A stretch of DNA of 64,000 bases from the NCBI RefSeq assembly GCF_900102695.1, contig NZ_FMVW01000010.1:54602-118601 (forward strand), written 5' to 3'. Below are positions 25,414 to 35,123 of the stretch, one piece after another (positions within the stretch are counted from its first letter, which is position 1; each line of letters begins with the position of its first letter). Source of the stretch: Afifella marina DSM 2698 (GTDB lineage: Bacteria > Pseudomonadota > Alphaproteobacteria > Rhizobiales > Afifellaceae). The notes under the pieces are model-generated. The model searched no databases. It worked only from the letters and a program-made list of their open reading frames with translations, and was not told the origin of the DNA. Position numbers and translations under genes: made by a program.

Positions 25414-26271
25414 TTATTCGGTGGCGGCCTGCTTTTTCGGCAGGTCGATGCGGGTCGCTGTGACCCGGCGTTCGTCGCGAACAATCCCGTAGATGACGCC
25501 AGGCTCGGAATGGTCCCAGGCGATGCCCTGACCGGCGATTTCGGCCGGGGCGGTGGCCACCCAGCGCATGACGGAGCCGAATTCGGGGAACTCCATTTTG
25601 TAGATCTCGGCCGGATCGTGCCCAGACAGCCAGAGATTGCCGTCAGGGCCGAACGAACCGCCTGAATTGCTCATGTCGTCGAATTTTTCGAGAAGCGCGT
25701 CAGGCAGGATCCAGGCTTCGGCGATGCGCCAATCGTCATCGAAACGCACGAGCTGGGTGGTGTATTTGTTGCCGTAGGCCTGCTGGCTGCGCTCAAAGAC
25801 ACGATTGTAATTCGCAAAGGCCCCGTACCAGACGCCGTCCTTGCGATCGAGCCAGGTGAGCGATCCGCGCTCGATCCCGAGGCTGTGGCTTTCCAAATGG
25901 TCGAGCGTAGCGGCGTCGAACACCTCGATCGAGCTCGTCATCGGCCATTCGGGATAATTGGAATGGGCGACATAGATCTTGCCGTCGATGACTGTGGCGC
26001 TGTCAAAATGCTTCACGGCGCCGCCCTTGGCGCGCTCGAAGATTGCGACGCGTTCGCCCGTCTCCTTGGCGTATTTCGCGATGGTGCGGTTATCGACCGC
26101 GTAAAAGTAGTTTTCGTCGACTCCGACGGCCTGATTGGCCTCCGGCACGTCGTAAGAGCGAATCGTCTCGCTCTTAAGCGCCTCGGTCGGTTCGTGGGTG
26201 CCTTCTTGTGCGAGGGCGGACGTTGCGAGGACGAGCAGAGCGGCGAGGGAGCAAAACGCGATTCGACACAT
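25414..26271 (-). CDS. Secreted protein of unknown function, repeat-rich beta-structure
   Basis: 285-residue protein with a clear Sec signal (residues 1-21, ending ATSALAQ). The mature part has recurring segments of the form VDxxYFYAVDN, VIDGKIYVAHS, WLDRKDGVWYGAF and GPDGNLWLSGHD, spaced like blades of a beta-propeller. It is likely periplasmic. It lies tail to tail with cobQ and upstream reads into no cob gene, so a role in cobalamin metabolism is not implied. Specific family not recognised. Confidence 0.75.
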   Translation of the reverse strand: MCRIAFCSLAALLVLATSALAQEGTHEPTEALKSETIRSYDVPEANQAVGVDENYFYAVDNRTIAKYAKETGERVAIFERAKGGAVKHFDSATVIDGKIYVAHSNYPEWPMTSSIEVFDAATLDHLESHSLGIERGSLTWLDRKDGVWYGAFANYNRVFERSQQAYGNKYTTQLVRFDDDWRIAEAWILPDALLEKFDDMSNSGGSFGPDGNLWLSGHDPAEIYKMEFPEFGSVMRWVATAPAEIAGQGIAWDHSEPGVIYGIVRDERRVTATRIDLPKKQAATE

Positions 26272-26372
26272 GAGCGTCTCCTGAGAGAATGGAACGCTCT
26301 GTCATTGCGATTTTCCATGTCGAGCGTGCTTCACTGCCGTGACGCTTCGACCAGGATGCGCGGCCTCGCTCG

Positions 26373-27338
26373 TTATCCCCAGATCAGGAGCGCGCTGACG
26401 GCCACGAGCGCCAAACCAAGCAGCCACGTCGCATCCGCGAGCCTCAATCCTCGGCGGAGATCTTTGAGCGTTGCCTCGCTACGGCCTTCGGCATTCAGCC
26501 AAGCCCCTTCGACGGCCTCGTTCCCGTATCTTCGTGGTCCGCCGAAAGCGAGGCCCAGCGCCCCAGCGAGTGCGGCCTCGGGCCAGCCGGCGTTTGGCGA
26601 GCGATGCAGCGGTGCGTCGCGCCGCGCGGCTTTCAAAGCCTGTCTCGGGGAGGCTTCGGCGAAGGCGGCGGCAGCCGCGATGAGGAGCGCGGAAAGGCGC
26701 GCGGGGACATAATTCGCAAGATCATCGAGGCGCGCGGCGGCGTAGCCGAAATCCTGATAGCGCTCGTTCTTATGTCCGATCATCGAATCGGCGGTGTTGA
26801 GCGCTTTGTAGGCGAGGAGGCCGGGAAGCCCGCCGATAAGGTACCAGAAGGCAGGTGCCACCAGCCCATCAGAAAAGTTCTCGGCCAGCGATTCGAGGGC
26901 TGCGCGGTTGACGCCGGCTTCGTCGAGCTGGGTGACGTCGCGGCCGACGATCCAGGAGAGGGCTTTCCGCGCCGGACCGATGCCGCCTTCTGCCATGGCG
27001 TCGCCGACGGCCTGAACATGCTCCAAAAGGCTTTTCTGAGCGAGGAAGACGGAAACGATCAGCGCCTCGACGATCAGGGAGAGGGGAAGTGCTGTCGCGA
27101 TTCGTTGCAGGACGACACCCGCGAAGACCGCTAGCCCAATCAGCACGGCGACAGCCAGCATGCCCCGCTTGCGGCGCTCCTCGCCGGTTTTTCGTTCATC
27201 GTTGAGGCCTTGATCCAGACCCTCGATCAAGCGTCCGATCCAGGCGACCGGATGGCCGATCTTCTTCCACAATTCGTCCGGGTCTCCGACGAGGCGGTCG
27301 ATCAGAAGGCCCAGGGCAAGAACGACAAGACGGCTCAT
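26373..27338 (-). CDS. cobD: Adenosylcobinamide-phosphate synthase
   Basis: 321-residue integral membrane protein of the CobD/CbiB family that attaches the (R)-1-amino-2-propanol phosphate arm to adenosylcobyric acid. Conserved blocks are IDRLVGDPDELWKKIGHPVAWIGR at the N-terminus and LAENFSDGLVAPAFWYLIGG plus NTADSMIGHKNERYQDFG in the middle. Its start overlaps the cobC stop by four bases, so both form one minus-strand unit. Confidence 0.95.
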   Translation of the reverse strand: MSRLVVLALGLLIDRLVGDPDELWKKIGHPVAWIGRLIEGLDQGLNDERKTGEERRKRGMLAVAVLIGLAVFAGVVLQRIATALPLSLIVEALIVSVFLAQKSLLEHVQAVGDAMAEGGIGPARKALSWIVGRDVTQLDEAGVNRAALESLAENFSDGLVAPAFWYLIGGLPGLLAYKALNTADSMIGHKNERYQDFGYAAARLDDLANYVPARLSALLIAAAAAFAEASPRQALKAARRDAPLHRSPNAGWPEAALAGALGLAFGGPRRYGNEAVEGAWLNAEGRSEATLKDLRRGLRLADATWLLGLALVAVSALLIWG

Positions 27339-28324
27339 GACGGCAAAATCTCGTTTAAAGCGACCTCAAGGCGATGGAATTCGCTCTTATCGCCGGGAAG
27401 GCCGAGGCGGAGCGAGCTCGGCCGGTCGGTGAAGATGCGGGTCCAAATGCCTTGCGCGGCGAGGCCGCGGTGCATCTCGGTCGCGCGGTCGTCGCGAAGG
27501 AGGGTGAGGAGCGGAGACTGGCTTTCGAACTGCAGTCCATGGGCGGCCAGCAGCGCCCGGAGTTCTCGTGCCTGAGTGTCGAGGCTGAGGCGCGCCGTTT
27601 CCCGCCATTGCCGGTCGGTGAGCGCCTGGCGACCGATCGTGATCGCCAACTGCGAGATGGGCCAGTCTCCGAGGCGCTCACGCAGCGGCGCAATCAGCTG
27701 CCCGTGTGCGATGATGAAGCCGAGGCGCAGTCCGGGCAGGCCGTAGAATTTGCCGAAAGAACGCAGAACGACGAGATTTTGAATCCGGCTCATGAACGGG
27801 ATGACCGAAGTGCGTTCGGTCATCCCGTCCTCATAAGCTTCGTCCACCACGACGAGATCAGCGTCCTGCCGGCTCCCGGCGAGCGACAGAATCGTTTCAG
27901 GCGACAGAACTCTGCCGTCGGGATTGTTGGGGTTGACCAAGATGACGCTCGTTCGCGCCGGAATCTCGCTCGGGGCTTTGATGACAGGGATCTGGTTGTC
28001 GAAAGCTGTGCGATAGGACGCATAGGATGTGTCGAGAAGGACCGCCTTCCTCGTGAGAGAGGGGAGTTGGCGGATGACCGGCTCGATGCCTGCGACAGGC
28101 AAGATCTCGACGTCGTCCGGAACCCGGTACGCGATTCTTGCTGCGGCAATCACGGAGTCGAGGTCACTCCGGGAAGGAAGCCGCTCTAGGGCGACGTCGT
28201 CGAGTTTGACGCGTTCGCGCCATGGCCATGCATGGGGATTGATTCCCGTCGACAGATCGATCCAGTCATCGCGGAAAATGCCGTAGAGTGCCCCCGCCGC
28301 CGCCGGGTCGCCGCCGTGATACAT
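27335..28324 (-). CDS. cobC: L-threonine-O-3-phosphate decarboxylase-like aminotransferase fold
   Basis: 329-residue PLP enzyme of the aspartate aminotransferase fold. The CobC/CobD-type decarboxylase makes (R)-1-amino-2-propanol O-2-phosphate for the cobalamin nucleotide loop. The segments YHGGD at the start, DLSTGINPHAWP, VNPNNPDGRVL, VDEAYEDG and the PLP-lysine motif RSFGKFYGLPGLRLG are all present. Paired with cobD; the aerobic pathway names cobC and cobD are used. Confidence 0.93.
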   Translation of the reverse strand: MYHGGDPAAAGALYGIFRDDWIDLSTGINPHAWPWRERVKLDDVALERLPSRSDLDSVIAAARIAYRVPDDVEILPVAGIEPVIRQLPSLTRKAVLLDTSYASYRTAFDNQIPVIKAPSEIPARTSVILVNPNNPDGRVLSPETILSLAGSRQDADLVVVDEAYEDGMTERTSVIPFMSRIQNLVVLRSFGKFYGLPGLRLGFIIAHGQLIAPLRERLGDWPISQLAITIGRQALTDRQWRETARLSLDTQARELRALLAAHGLQFESQSPLLTLLRDDRATEMHRGLAAQGIWTRIFTDRPSSLRLGLPGDKSEFHRLEVALNEILPS

Positions 28325-28484
28325 TTCGTTTCCCTTTGCCCGCGGGCCTCATAGCGCAAACAAAGGCCCTGCGACGAGGCCTGGGCTCACCAAAAAGCGG
28401 GATGCAGCCCCCCGCAGCATCTTTTTGCCGCGGGAGCTGCTTGTGCTTGTCGGACCGGCAAAGCTTTGCTACGGGAGCGCCTCT

Positions 28485-28558
28485 GGCCTCGTGGCGGAGT
28501 GGTGACGCAGCGGACTGCAAATCCGTATACCCCGGTTCGATTCCGGGCGAGGCCTCCA
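28485..28558 (+). tRNA. tRNA-Cys (GCA)
   Basis: A 74-base cloverleaf with encoded CCA. The acceptor arm is GGCCTCG with CGAGGCC, the anticodon loop CTGCAAA carries GCA, and the discriminator base is T (U73), the usual identity base for cysteine. The D-arm region is short, as is common for tRNA-Cys. Confidence 0.96.
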
Positions 28559-28750
28559 GAGCCCCCATCCTCGCAGAGACGCAGTAAACCTCCGAAGACG
28601 AGTTCGCGTCCTGCTGTTGAGATGTCATAGACGGTCTCAAGCGAGGATTTGCGGCTCTTTCTGCGGGCTGCTCCATGTTTGCAGGCGGCCTTGCTTGTCG
28701 CACCGCTCGACCCCCGCTAGGAAAGACGACGCAACGGTCAGGAACGAGCC

Positions 28751-29407
28751 ATGACAGACAATGAAACCCTGCGTCAGCGGATGGTCGACAACCAGATCCG
28801 CACCCGGGATGTCACCGATCGTGAACTCATTCAGGCATTTCTGAATGTGCCCCGCGAGCGCTTCGTGTCCGGAGTGCAGCAACCCTTCGCCTATTCCGAC
28901 TTGGATTTGCCGCTCGAATCGCCGGGACGCGTGCTGCTCAGTCCGGCACTTCTCGGTCGCATTATCCAGGCGATGGAGATCACCCCCAAAGAGGTGGTGC
29001 TCGATCTCGGCTGCGGGCGCGGTTACGCCTCGGCGCTCATGGCGCGGCTTGCCGAAGCGGTCGTCTCTGTCGAGCCGGACGAGGAGCTGCGTCACGCTGC
29101 GGAGGCCAATATGGTCTCTTTGAAAATCGATAACGTTGCGATCGTCGAAGGGTCTTTGACCGAAGGCTACCCTTCCGAAGGGCCGTACGATGCAATCCTA
29201 ATCGCGGGAGGAATCGAGGTGATTCCGCCGGCGATTTTCGAGCAATTGAGCGAATATGGCCGTCTTGCCGCGATCGAGATGAACGGCGAGGCGGGGCGTG
29301 TGATGCTCTATTCGCGCGTCGGGACCCATGTCAGCGGCAGACCGGTTCTCGATGCGACGGCACCAATCATTCCGGGCTTTGAGCGCAAGCGCGAGTTCGT
29401 TTTTTGA
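28751..29407 (+). CDS. Protein-L-isoaspartate O-methyltransferase-like protein
   Basis: 218-residue SAM-dependent methyltransferase fold of the PCMT family. The N-terminal RQRMVDNQIRTRDVTD and the SAM loop VVLDLGCGRGYASALMA (about residues 79-95) are clear. It differs from the second copy at 52536 and belongs to the group found upstream of tolC in alphaproteobacteria. Whether it repairs isoaspartyl residues or has another target is not evident. A good ribosome site is not seen; the ATG fits the family start. Confidence 0.85.
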   Translation: MTDNETLRQRMVDNQIRTRDVTDRELIQAFLNVPRERFVSGVQQPFAYSDLDLPLESPGRVLLSPALLGRIIQAMEITPKEVVLDLGCGRGYASALMARLAEAVVSVEPDEELRHAAEANMVSLKIDNVAIVEGSLTEGYPSEGPYDAILIAGGIEVIPPAIFEQLSEYGRLAAIEMNGEAGRVMLYSRVGTHVSGRPVLDATAPIIPGFERKREFVF

Positions 29408-29556
29408 GGCCTTTGATGCCCGATTGCCGGGTGTTGCAGAAGGGCCGCAGCCGAAAATAGAAATGCCGAGGGTCGTAGCAAAAGCGGCGAGTTTCGTGCA
29501 TCTGATGTTAAAACCCATATGACCGCGAGCGGCGGTCGCAGCTTCCGGTAGACGAC

Positions 29557-30939
29557 GTGCTCCTGACCCCATGTAGATACTCCCTGGGCGTTGTTCTCGC
29601 CGCTACGCTTCTGGCTTCTCCAGCCGGAGCAGAGAGCATCACCGAGGCTCTCGCCTCAGCCTATTGGAACAATCCGACAATCAATTCGCAGCGTGCCGAG
29701 ATGCGCGCGGTCGACGAGAACGTGCCGATCGCCAAAGCTGGCAATCGGCCGCAGGTTTCCGCTTACGGTGAAATCGACGGTACGCATACCGGCGGCTATG
29801 CGCGTTCTGGTGGCGTCGGAGCTGATTTCAACCGCAACACCTCGGACCTCGCCGTCGGCGTCCAGGTTCAGCAGAACCTGTTCAACGGGTTTCAGACCCG
29901 CAACGCCGTGAGTGGTGCGACCTCGAACGTCTATGCCAGTCGCTTTGCCTTGGAGAGCACGGTCCAGGACGTCCTTCTCGATGCGGCCCAAGCCTACATG
30001 GATGTGCTGCGCGACGAGGCGCTGTTGCGGCTGCGGCGCCAGAATATCGACTTTCTCGACGAGCAATTGCGGGCGGCGCAAGACCGCTTCGACGTGGGCG
30101 AGAATACCCGCACGGACGTGGCGCAGACGCGTGCCTCGTTGAGCCTGGCCCAGTCGAACCTCAGCCTCGCGGAAGCCAATCTCGTCGCCAGCAAGGCGAT
30201 CTACCGTCAGGTCGTCGGTCACGAGGCCAAGAATCTTCAGCTGACGTTTCCGTTCCGGAACAAATTGCCGAGCTCGCTTCAGCAGGCGCTGTCTCTCAGT
30301 CTCGACCGGCATCCGTCCATCATCGCCGCGCAATACGCCATGGATGCCGCCGCCTATGATGCGAAGCGGATCGAGGGCGAGCTTTTGCCAACCGTCAGCG
30401 TGACCGGCAATCTGCAGAAAGAGATCGGCGTCGGGCGGCCTGACAACAGCGAGACGGCGCAGATCATCGGCCGTGTCTCTATCCCGATCTATCAGGGTGG
30501 TTCGGTCTCGGCCCGCGTGCGGCAGGCGAAGGAGCTTCTTGGTCAGCGGCGCATCGAGGTGGATGTGGCGCGCGAGCAGGTGCGTGCATCGACCGTTGCG
30601 GCCTGGGGAACTCTCGAGGCAACCAACGCCTCCATCCTCGCTGCCACGGCGCAGGTTGCCGCTTCGGATATCGCCTTGCAGGGCGTGATCGAGGAGCAGC
30701 GGGTCGGTCAGCGCACACAGCTCGACGTCTTGGACGCTCGCAGCACGCTTCTCGACGCCAATGTCAATCGCGTGGTCAGCCAGCGTGACCGCATCGTGGC
30801 GGCTTTCTCGCTGCTTGCTGCAGTCGGCCGGCTCAACGCGGATGCCCTGAACCTTCCGGTCGAGCGGTATCACGCCGAAGCCCATTACGAGGCCGTGAAG
30901 GACAAGTGGTTCGGGCTGAGAACGCCGGACGGTCGCTGA
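29557..30939 (+). CDS. tolC: TolC-family outer membrane efflux protein
   Basis: 460-residue outer-membrane channel subunit for type I secretion and drug efflux. A signal peptide ends at about residue 25 (ASPAGAES). The ITEALASAYWNNPTIN start of the mature part, the repeated long heptad-rich helices and the conserved VGQRTQLDVLDARSTLLDA near the C-terminus are typical. The start is GTG at 29557. No pump or adaptor gene adjoins it. Confidence 0.93.
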   Translation: MLLTPCRYSLGVVLAATLLASPAGAESITEALASAYWNNPTINSQRAEMRAVDENVPIAKAGNRPQVSAYGEIDGTHTGGYARSGGVGADFNRNTSDLAVGVQVQQNLFNGFQTRNAVSGATSNVYASRFALESTVQDVLLDAAQAYMDVLRDEALLRLRRQNIDFLDEQLRAAQDRFDVGENTRTDVAQTRASLSLAQSNLSLAEANLVASKAIYRQVVGHEAKNLQLTFPFRNKLPSSLQQALSLSLDRHPSIIAAQYAMDAAAYDAKRIEGELLPTVSVTGNLQKEIGVGRPDNSETAQIIGRVSIPIYQGGSVSARVRQAKELLGQRRIEVDVAREQVRASTVAAWGTLEATNASILAATAQVAASDIALQGVIEEQRVGQRTQLDVLDARSTLLDANVNRVVSQRDRIVAAFSLLAAVGRLNADALNLPVERYHAEAHYEAVKDKWFGLRTPDGR

Positions 30940-31270
30940 GGCGAACGAGGCGGTTTCCCTCATTTTGGCCGTTTCCCTTTGGCTCAGTAGCGCTTGGGGA
31001 AACGGAGAATAACTTTCTCGCCGGCACTTCCGCGCGCTCTCATGGCCTTTATTGATGGCGATGCCGCGCGGCCCGTCAGCGCCCCTTCTCACCTGCTGCA
31101 GCCATGCCCAGAGGTCCACGCTGTCAGACGGCGCACGCATCGCGCGCACCGGGCCTGGGGATTATGCTCTTAAGCCCCTGGCGAGGGGCTTTCTTTAACC
31201 TTCAAATGCGCATGTACAACCAAAGCGATTCGATGTGTGGAGGCTAACGCCTCCGCCCAGGGAGCATTTT
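30940..31270 (+). terminator. tolC-popZ spacer with intrinsic terminator at 31172-31196
   Basis: AAGCCCC-TGGCGA-GGGGCTT followed by TCTTT (31172-31196) is a classical intrinsic terminator, 232 bases after the tolC stop. The GC-rich stretch before it holds no gene I can support. The popZ ribosome site (AGGGAG) lies just before 31271. Confidence 0.75.
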
Positions 31271-31996
31271 ATGGCTAATCCGAGCGCGGCACAGGAACCG
31301 ACCATGGAGGAGATCCTGGCGTCGATCCGCCAGATCATTTCCGAGGACGGCGACAAGTCGGAGGCGCGTGCTTCGAGGTCTCTGCGCGTCGCCATCGAGG
31401 ATGACGAGGCCGAGCCGACAGCGTCTGCTGCTCAGCCCGATGCTCCTCAGCCTGTTGGCCCGCAGCCTGTTGACGAGCCTGCTGCCTCGGCGCCGGACGC
31501 TGTCGCGGAGCCGTCTCTCGCCGAGGAAATGGCCGACGACGAGGAAGATGATTTTCCGGATTTCTCCGCCCCGTTCGAGACTGCCGGGGGCGTTGAGGCT
31601 CAGTCGCCTGAGCCTGAGACGGAGCCGGTAAAAGAGACGAAGGTCGCCGAAACGGTTATGCCGGAGGCTGTGCAGCCTTCCTTTGGCCATCGCGCAGAGC
31701 CAGAGACATTCGAGCCGGCAAGGTCGGCAGCGAAGGAGCCCAGCTCTATGACGACTTATGAAGCGCATGCGCGCGCCGAGGAGCGGCTCTTGTCCGATGA
31801 TGCGGATGAGGCGGTCTCCGGTGCCTTCAATTCTTTGGCGCATACCATTCTGTCTCAGAACGCGCGCACCTTGGAGGATCTCGTTTCGGAGATGCTGCGC
31901 CCGATGCTGAAAGAATGGCTCGATGACAATCTTCCCCCGCTTGTGGAGCGGCTCGTCAGAGAAGAAATCGAGCGCGTTTCCCGCGGACGTCGCTGA
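31271..31996 (+). CDS. popZ: PopZ-like pole-organising protein (DUF2497)
   Basis: 241-residue acidic, low-complexity protein. A short N-terminal conserved helix (PTMEEILASIRQIISED, about residues 10-26) is followed by a long Glu/Pro-rich disordered region and a C-terminal conserved block ending LRPMLKEWLDDNLPPLVERL. This architecture is that of PopZ, which forms a polar matrix and anchors ParB and the chromosome origin in alphaproteobacteria. Its position just upstream of valS is conserved in the group. Confidence 0.88.
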   Translation: MANPSAAQEPTMEEILASIRQIISEDGDKSEARASRSLRVAIEDDEAEPTASAAQPDAPQPVGPQPVDEPAASAPDAVAEPSLAEEMADDEEDDFPDFSAPFETAGGVEAQSPEPETEPVKETKVAETVMPEAVQPSFGHRAEPETFEPARSAAKEPSSMTTYEAHARAEERLLSDDADEAVSGAFNSLAHTILSQNARTLEDLVSEMLRPMLKEWLDDNLPPLVERLVREEIERVSRGRR

Positions 31997-32147
31997 TTAA
32001 TTCTGTCGCGGCCCTCGGTCGCGGCGACCCCTTTGTTTGCAGCCGTTGCGGCTGCTGATCCAGACCGCTTGTTGACAGGCGGCGGGCGCACCAGTTTAAC
32101 CGCGGCGGTTTCAGCGCCCGCTTCCGGGCCCATGGTGCGTTTCCCTC

Positions 32148-34853
32148 ATGCTAGAAAAGACCTTCGACGCAAAGAACGTCGAACCCCGTATTTCCCAGAA
32201 ATGGCTTGATGCCGATGCCTTCCGTGCCGGTGCCGGTGCGGAGCCTGGCGCAGACACGTTCGCAGTCGTCATCCCGCCGCCGAACGTGACCGGCTCCTTG
32301 CATATGGGGCACGCACTCAACAACACGCTGCAAGATGTGCTCGTGCGCTACAACCGCATGCAGGGCAGGGACGTCCTATGGCAGCCGGGCATGGACCATG
32401 CCGGCATCGCCACGCAAATGGTCGTCGAACGGCAGATGATGCAGCGTCAGGAGCCGGGCCGGCGCGATATCGGCCGTGAGGCCTTCGTGGAGAAGGTCTG
32501 GACCTGGAAGGCCGAGTCGGGCGGCATGATTCTCAATCAGCTGAAACGTCTCGGCGCCTCGTGCGATTGGTCGCGCGAGCGCTTCACCATGGATGAGGGG
32601 CTATCGGCTGCCGTCATCAAAGTGTTCGTGCAGCTCTACAAGGAAGGGCTGATCTACAAGGACAAGCGGCTCGTCAATTGGGACCCGAAGCTCCTGACGG
32701 CCATCTCCGACCTCGAAGTGCAACAGGTCGAGATGAAGGGGCATCTGTGGCACTTCAAATACCCGATCGAGGGAGAGGAAGGCCGCTACATCACCGTCGC
32801 GACCACCCGCCCCGAGACCATGCTGGGCGATACGGGCGTGGCCGTGCATCCGGAAGACGAGCGCTACCGCGATCTCATCGGCAAGCATGTGATCTTGCCG
32901 CTCGTCGGTCGCCGCATCCCGATCGTGGCCGATGATTATGCCGATCCCGAAGCCGGCTCCGGCGCTGTGAAGATTACCCCGGCCCACGACTTCAACGACT
33001 TCGAGGTTGGCCGGCGGAATGATCTCGCCATGGTTAACGTCATGGACGTGGAGGCCAATCTCGTCCTCGACGGCAACGAAGATTTCCTGCGCGACGTTCC
33101 GGAGAGTGCAGAACTCGCCGAAACCATCGCGGCTCTTCATGGGCAGGACCGCTTCACGGCGCGCGACAAAGTCGTGGCGATGATGGATGAGCGGGGGCTT
33201 CTCGAGAAGATCGAAGAGCACGTCCATGTCGTGCCGCATGGCGATCGCGGCGGTGTGCCGATCGAGCCGTTCCTGACGGACCAGTGGTACGTGGATGCCG
33301 TCACGCTGGCGAAGCCTGCGATTGCCTCCGTTCGCGAGGGGCGCACGAATTTCGTCCCGAAGAATTGGGAAAAGACCTATTTCGAGTGGATGGAGAACAT
33401 CCAGCCCTGGTGCATTTCACGCCAGCTGTGGTGGGGACATCGGATTCCGGCCTGGTATGGGCCGGATGGCGAGGTCTTCGTGGAGGCCTCCGAGGAAGAG
33501 GCGGAAGCCGCCGCTTACCGCCATTACGGCAGCCGGGTGAAACTCGACCGCGACGAGGATGTGCTCGACACTTGGTTCTCCTCGGCGCTCTGGCCGTTTT
33601 CCACGCTCGGTTGGCCCGACGAGACGGCGGAGCTTGCCCGCTATTATCCGACGAACGTGCTCGTGACGGGCTTCGACATCATCTTCTTCTGGGTCGCCCG
33701 GATGATGATGTTCGGAATGCATTTCATGAAGCAGGAGCCCTTTGCGGACGTCTACATCCACGCCCTCGTGCGAGACGAGCACGGCGCGAAGATGTCGAAG
33801 TCGAAGGGCAACGTCATCGATCCGCTGGAACTCATCGAGGAGTTCGGCGCGGATGCGCTGCGTTTCACGCTGGCGGCCATGGCGGCGCAGGGACGTGACA
33901 TTAAGCTTTCTCCACAACGTGTTGCCGGATATCGCAATTTCGGAACGAAACTGTGGAATGCCGCGCGCTTCTGTCAGATGAAGGGCTGCCGGCTGGATGC
34001 GACTTTCGATCCGGCTGATGCGAAACTGCCGGTCAATCGCTGGATCCTCACGGAAGCTGCCCGCACGGTCGCCGCAGTTACCGAAGGCATCACGGCGTAC
34101 CGCTTCAACGAGGCGGCCGATGCTATCTATCACTTCGTCTGGGACACGTTCTGCGACTGGTATTTGGAGCTCATCAAGCCGGTTCTCGACGGGGACGACA
34201 AAGCGGCCGCGGCCGAGACACGCGCGGTCGCCGGACGGGCTCTCGTCGATATCCTGAAGCTTTTGCACCCCTTCAGCCCGTTCATCACCGAGGCGCTTTG
34301 GGACGAACTCGGCGGAGAGGAGGCCGGGCTTTTGGCTCTCGCGTCCTGGCCGGAGAGCGCATTTTCGGATGACGCTGCAGCCGACGACATCAACTGGCTC
34401 GTTCTGCTCGTGTCGTCGATCCGATCCGTTCGTGCGGAGATGAACGTGCCGGCCGGTGCCCGTACGCCACTCGTGGTCTGCGCGGCCTCCGAGCTGACGC
34501 AGGAGCGGCTTGCCCGTCATCAGGCGGCGATCGAACGGCTCGCTCGGGTGGATGCCATCTCGACCGCTCCGGACGTGCCGAAGAACGCGGCCCAGTTTCT
34601 CGTGGGCGAGGCGACCTGTGCCTTGCCGCTTGAAGGCGTCATCGATTTCGATGCCGAACGCTCGCGCCTTGAGAAAGAGATAGGCAAGGTCGATGGCGAG
34701 ATCTCACGCCTCGACAAGAAGCTCAGCAACGAGAAATTCGTGGCCCGCGCGCCTGAAGAGGTTGTGGCGGCCGAGCGCGAGAAACGGGCGGAATACGTTG
34801 CCGATCGCGAACGCTTGGCGGCGGCGCTCGGACGGCTGAGCGATACGCACTGA
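32148..34853 (+). CDS. valS: Valyl-tRNA synthetase
   Basis: Class I aminoacyl-tRNA synthetase of 901 residues. The HIGH motif appears as [15 protein letters not shown] at about residues 44-58 and KMSKS as [14 protein letters not shown] at about 545. The editing domain and the C-terminal coiled-coil arm (charged, about residues 835-900) are present, so the protein looks complete. Confidence 0.98.
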   Translation: MLEKTFDAKNVEPRISQKWLDADAFRAGAGAEPGADTFAVVIPPPNVTGSLHMGHALNNTLQDVLVRYNRMQGRDVLWQPGMDHAGIATQMVVERQMMQRQEPGRRDIGREAFVEKVWTWKAESGGMILNQLKRLGASCDWSRERFTMDEGLSAAVIKVFVQLYKEGLIYKDKRLVNWDPKLLTAISDLEVQQVEMKGHLWHFKYPIEGEEGRYITVATTRPETMLGDTGVAVHPEDERYRDLIGKHVILPLVGRRIPIVADDYADPEAGSGAVKITPAHDFNDFEVGRRNDLAMVNVMDVEANLVLDGNEDFLRDVPESAELAETIAALHGQDRFTARDKVVAMMDERGLLEKIEEHVHVVPHGDRGGVPIEPFLTDQWYVDAVTLAKPAIASVREGRTNFVPKNWEKTYFEWMENIQPWCISRQLWWGHRIPAWYGPDGEVFVEASEEEAEAAAYRHYGSRVKLDRDEDVLDTWFSSALWPFSTLGWPDETAELARYYPTNVLVTGFDIIFFWVARMMMFGMHFMKQEPFADVYIHALVRDEHGAKMSKSKGNVIDPLELIEEFGADALRFTLAAMAAQGRDIKLSPQRVAGYRNFGTKLWNAARFCQMKGCRLDATFDPADAKLPVNRWILTEAARTVAAVTEGITAYRFNEAADAIYHFVWDTFCDWYLELIKPVLDGDDKAAAAETRAVAGRALVDILKLLHPFSPFITEALWDELGGEEAGLLALASWPESAFSDDAAADDINWLVLLVSSIRSVRAEMNVPAGARTPLVVCAASELTQERLARHQAAIERLARVDAISTAPDVPKNAAQFLVGEATCALPLEGVIDFDAERSRLEKEIGKVDGEISRLDKKLSNEKFVARAPEEVVAAEREKRAEYVADRERLAAALGRLSDTH

Positions 34854-34864
34854 CCAGCGCAATT

Positions 34865-34890
34865 AACGGGGCCGTTATTGCGGCCCCGTT
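34865..34890 (+). terminator. Hairpin downstream of valS
   Basis: AACGGGGCCG-TTATTG-CGGCCCCGTT is a perfect ten-pair stem 12 bases after the valS stop. No T run follows, so it would be an atypical terminator or 3' stabiliser. Confidence 0.6.
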
Positions 34891-35123
34891 GCGAGTTCCT
34901 TCCTCCGCACGGCGTCGGCCGAACCGCCGCCTTCTCTCGTGTCGTCCTGTGAGACGGCTTCATGCCGGGAGTCGCTGTGGCCATTGCGCAACAGCCGCTT
35001 AGCGCAAGAAGCTCACCCCCTTAGACCCATTAACAAGCGCCACGTTTCAGTCATAAACGAAGCGCAGGCGGGGCTTTATGGCGAAGGCTCCACCCGGGGC
35101 TAGAGTTCATGGGGCTTAGGGGC

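Noticed and set aside
28395..28432. Terminator-like AAAAAG...CTTTTT structure between cobC and tRNA-Cys
   Set aside because: Alternative pairings compete, and no gene ends there on either strand; function unclear.
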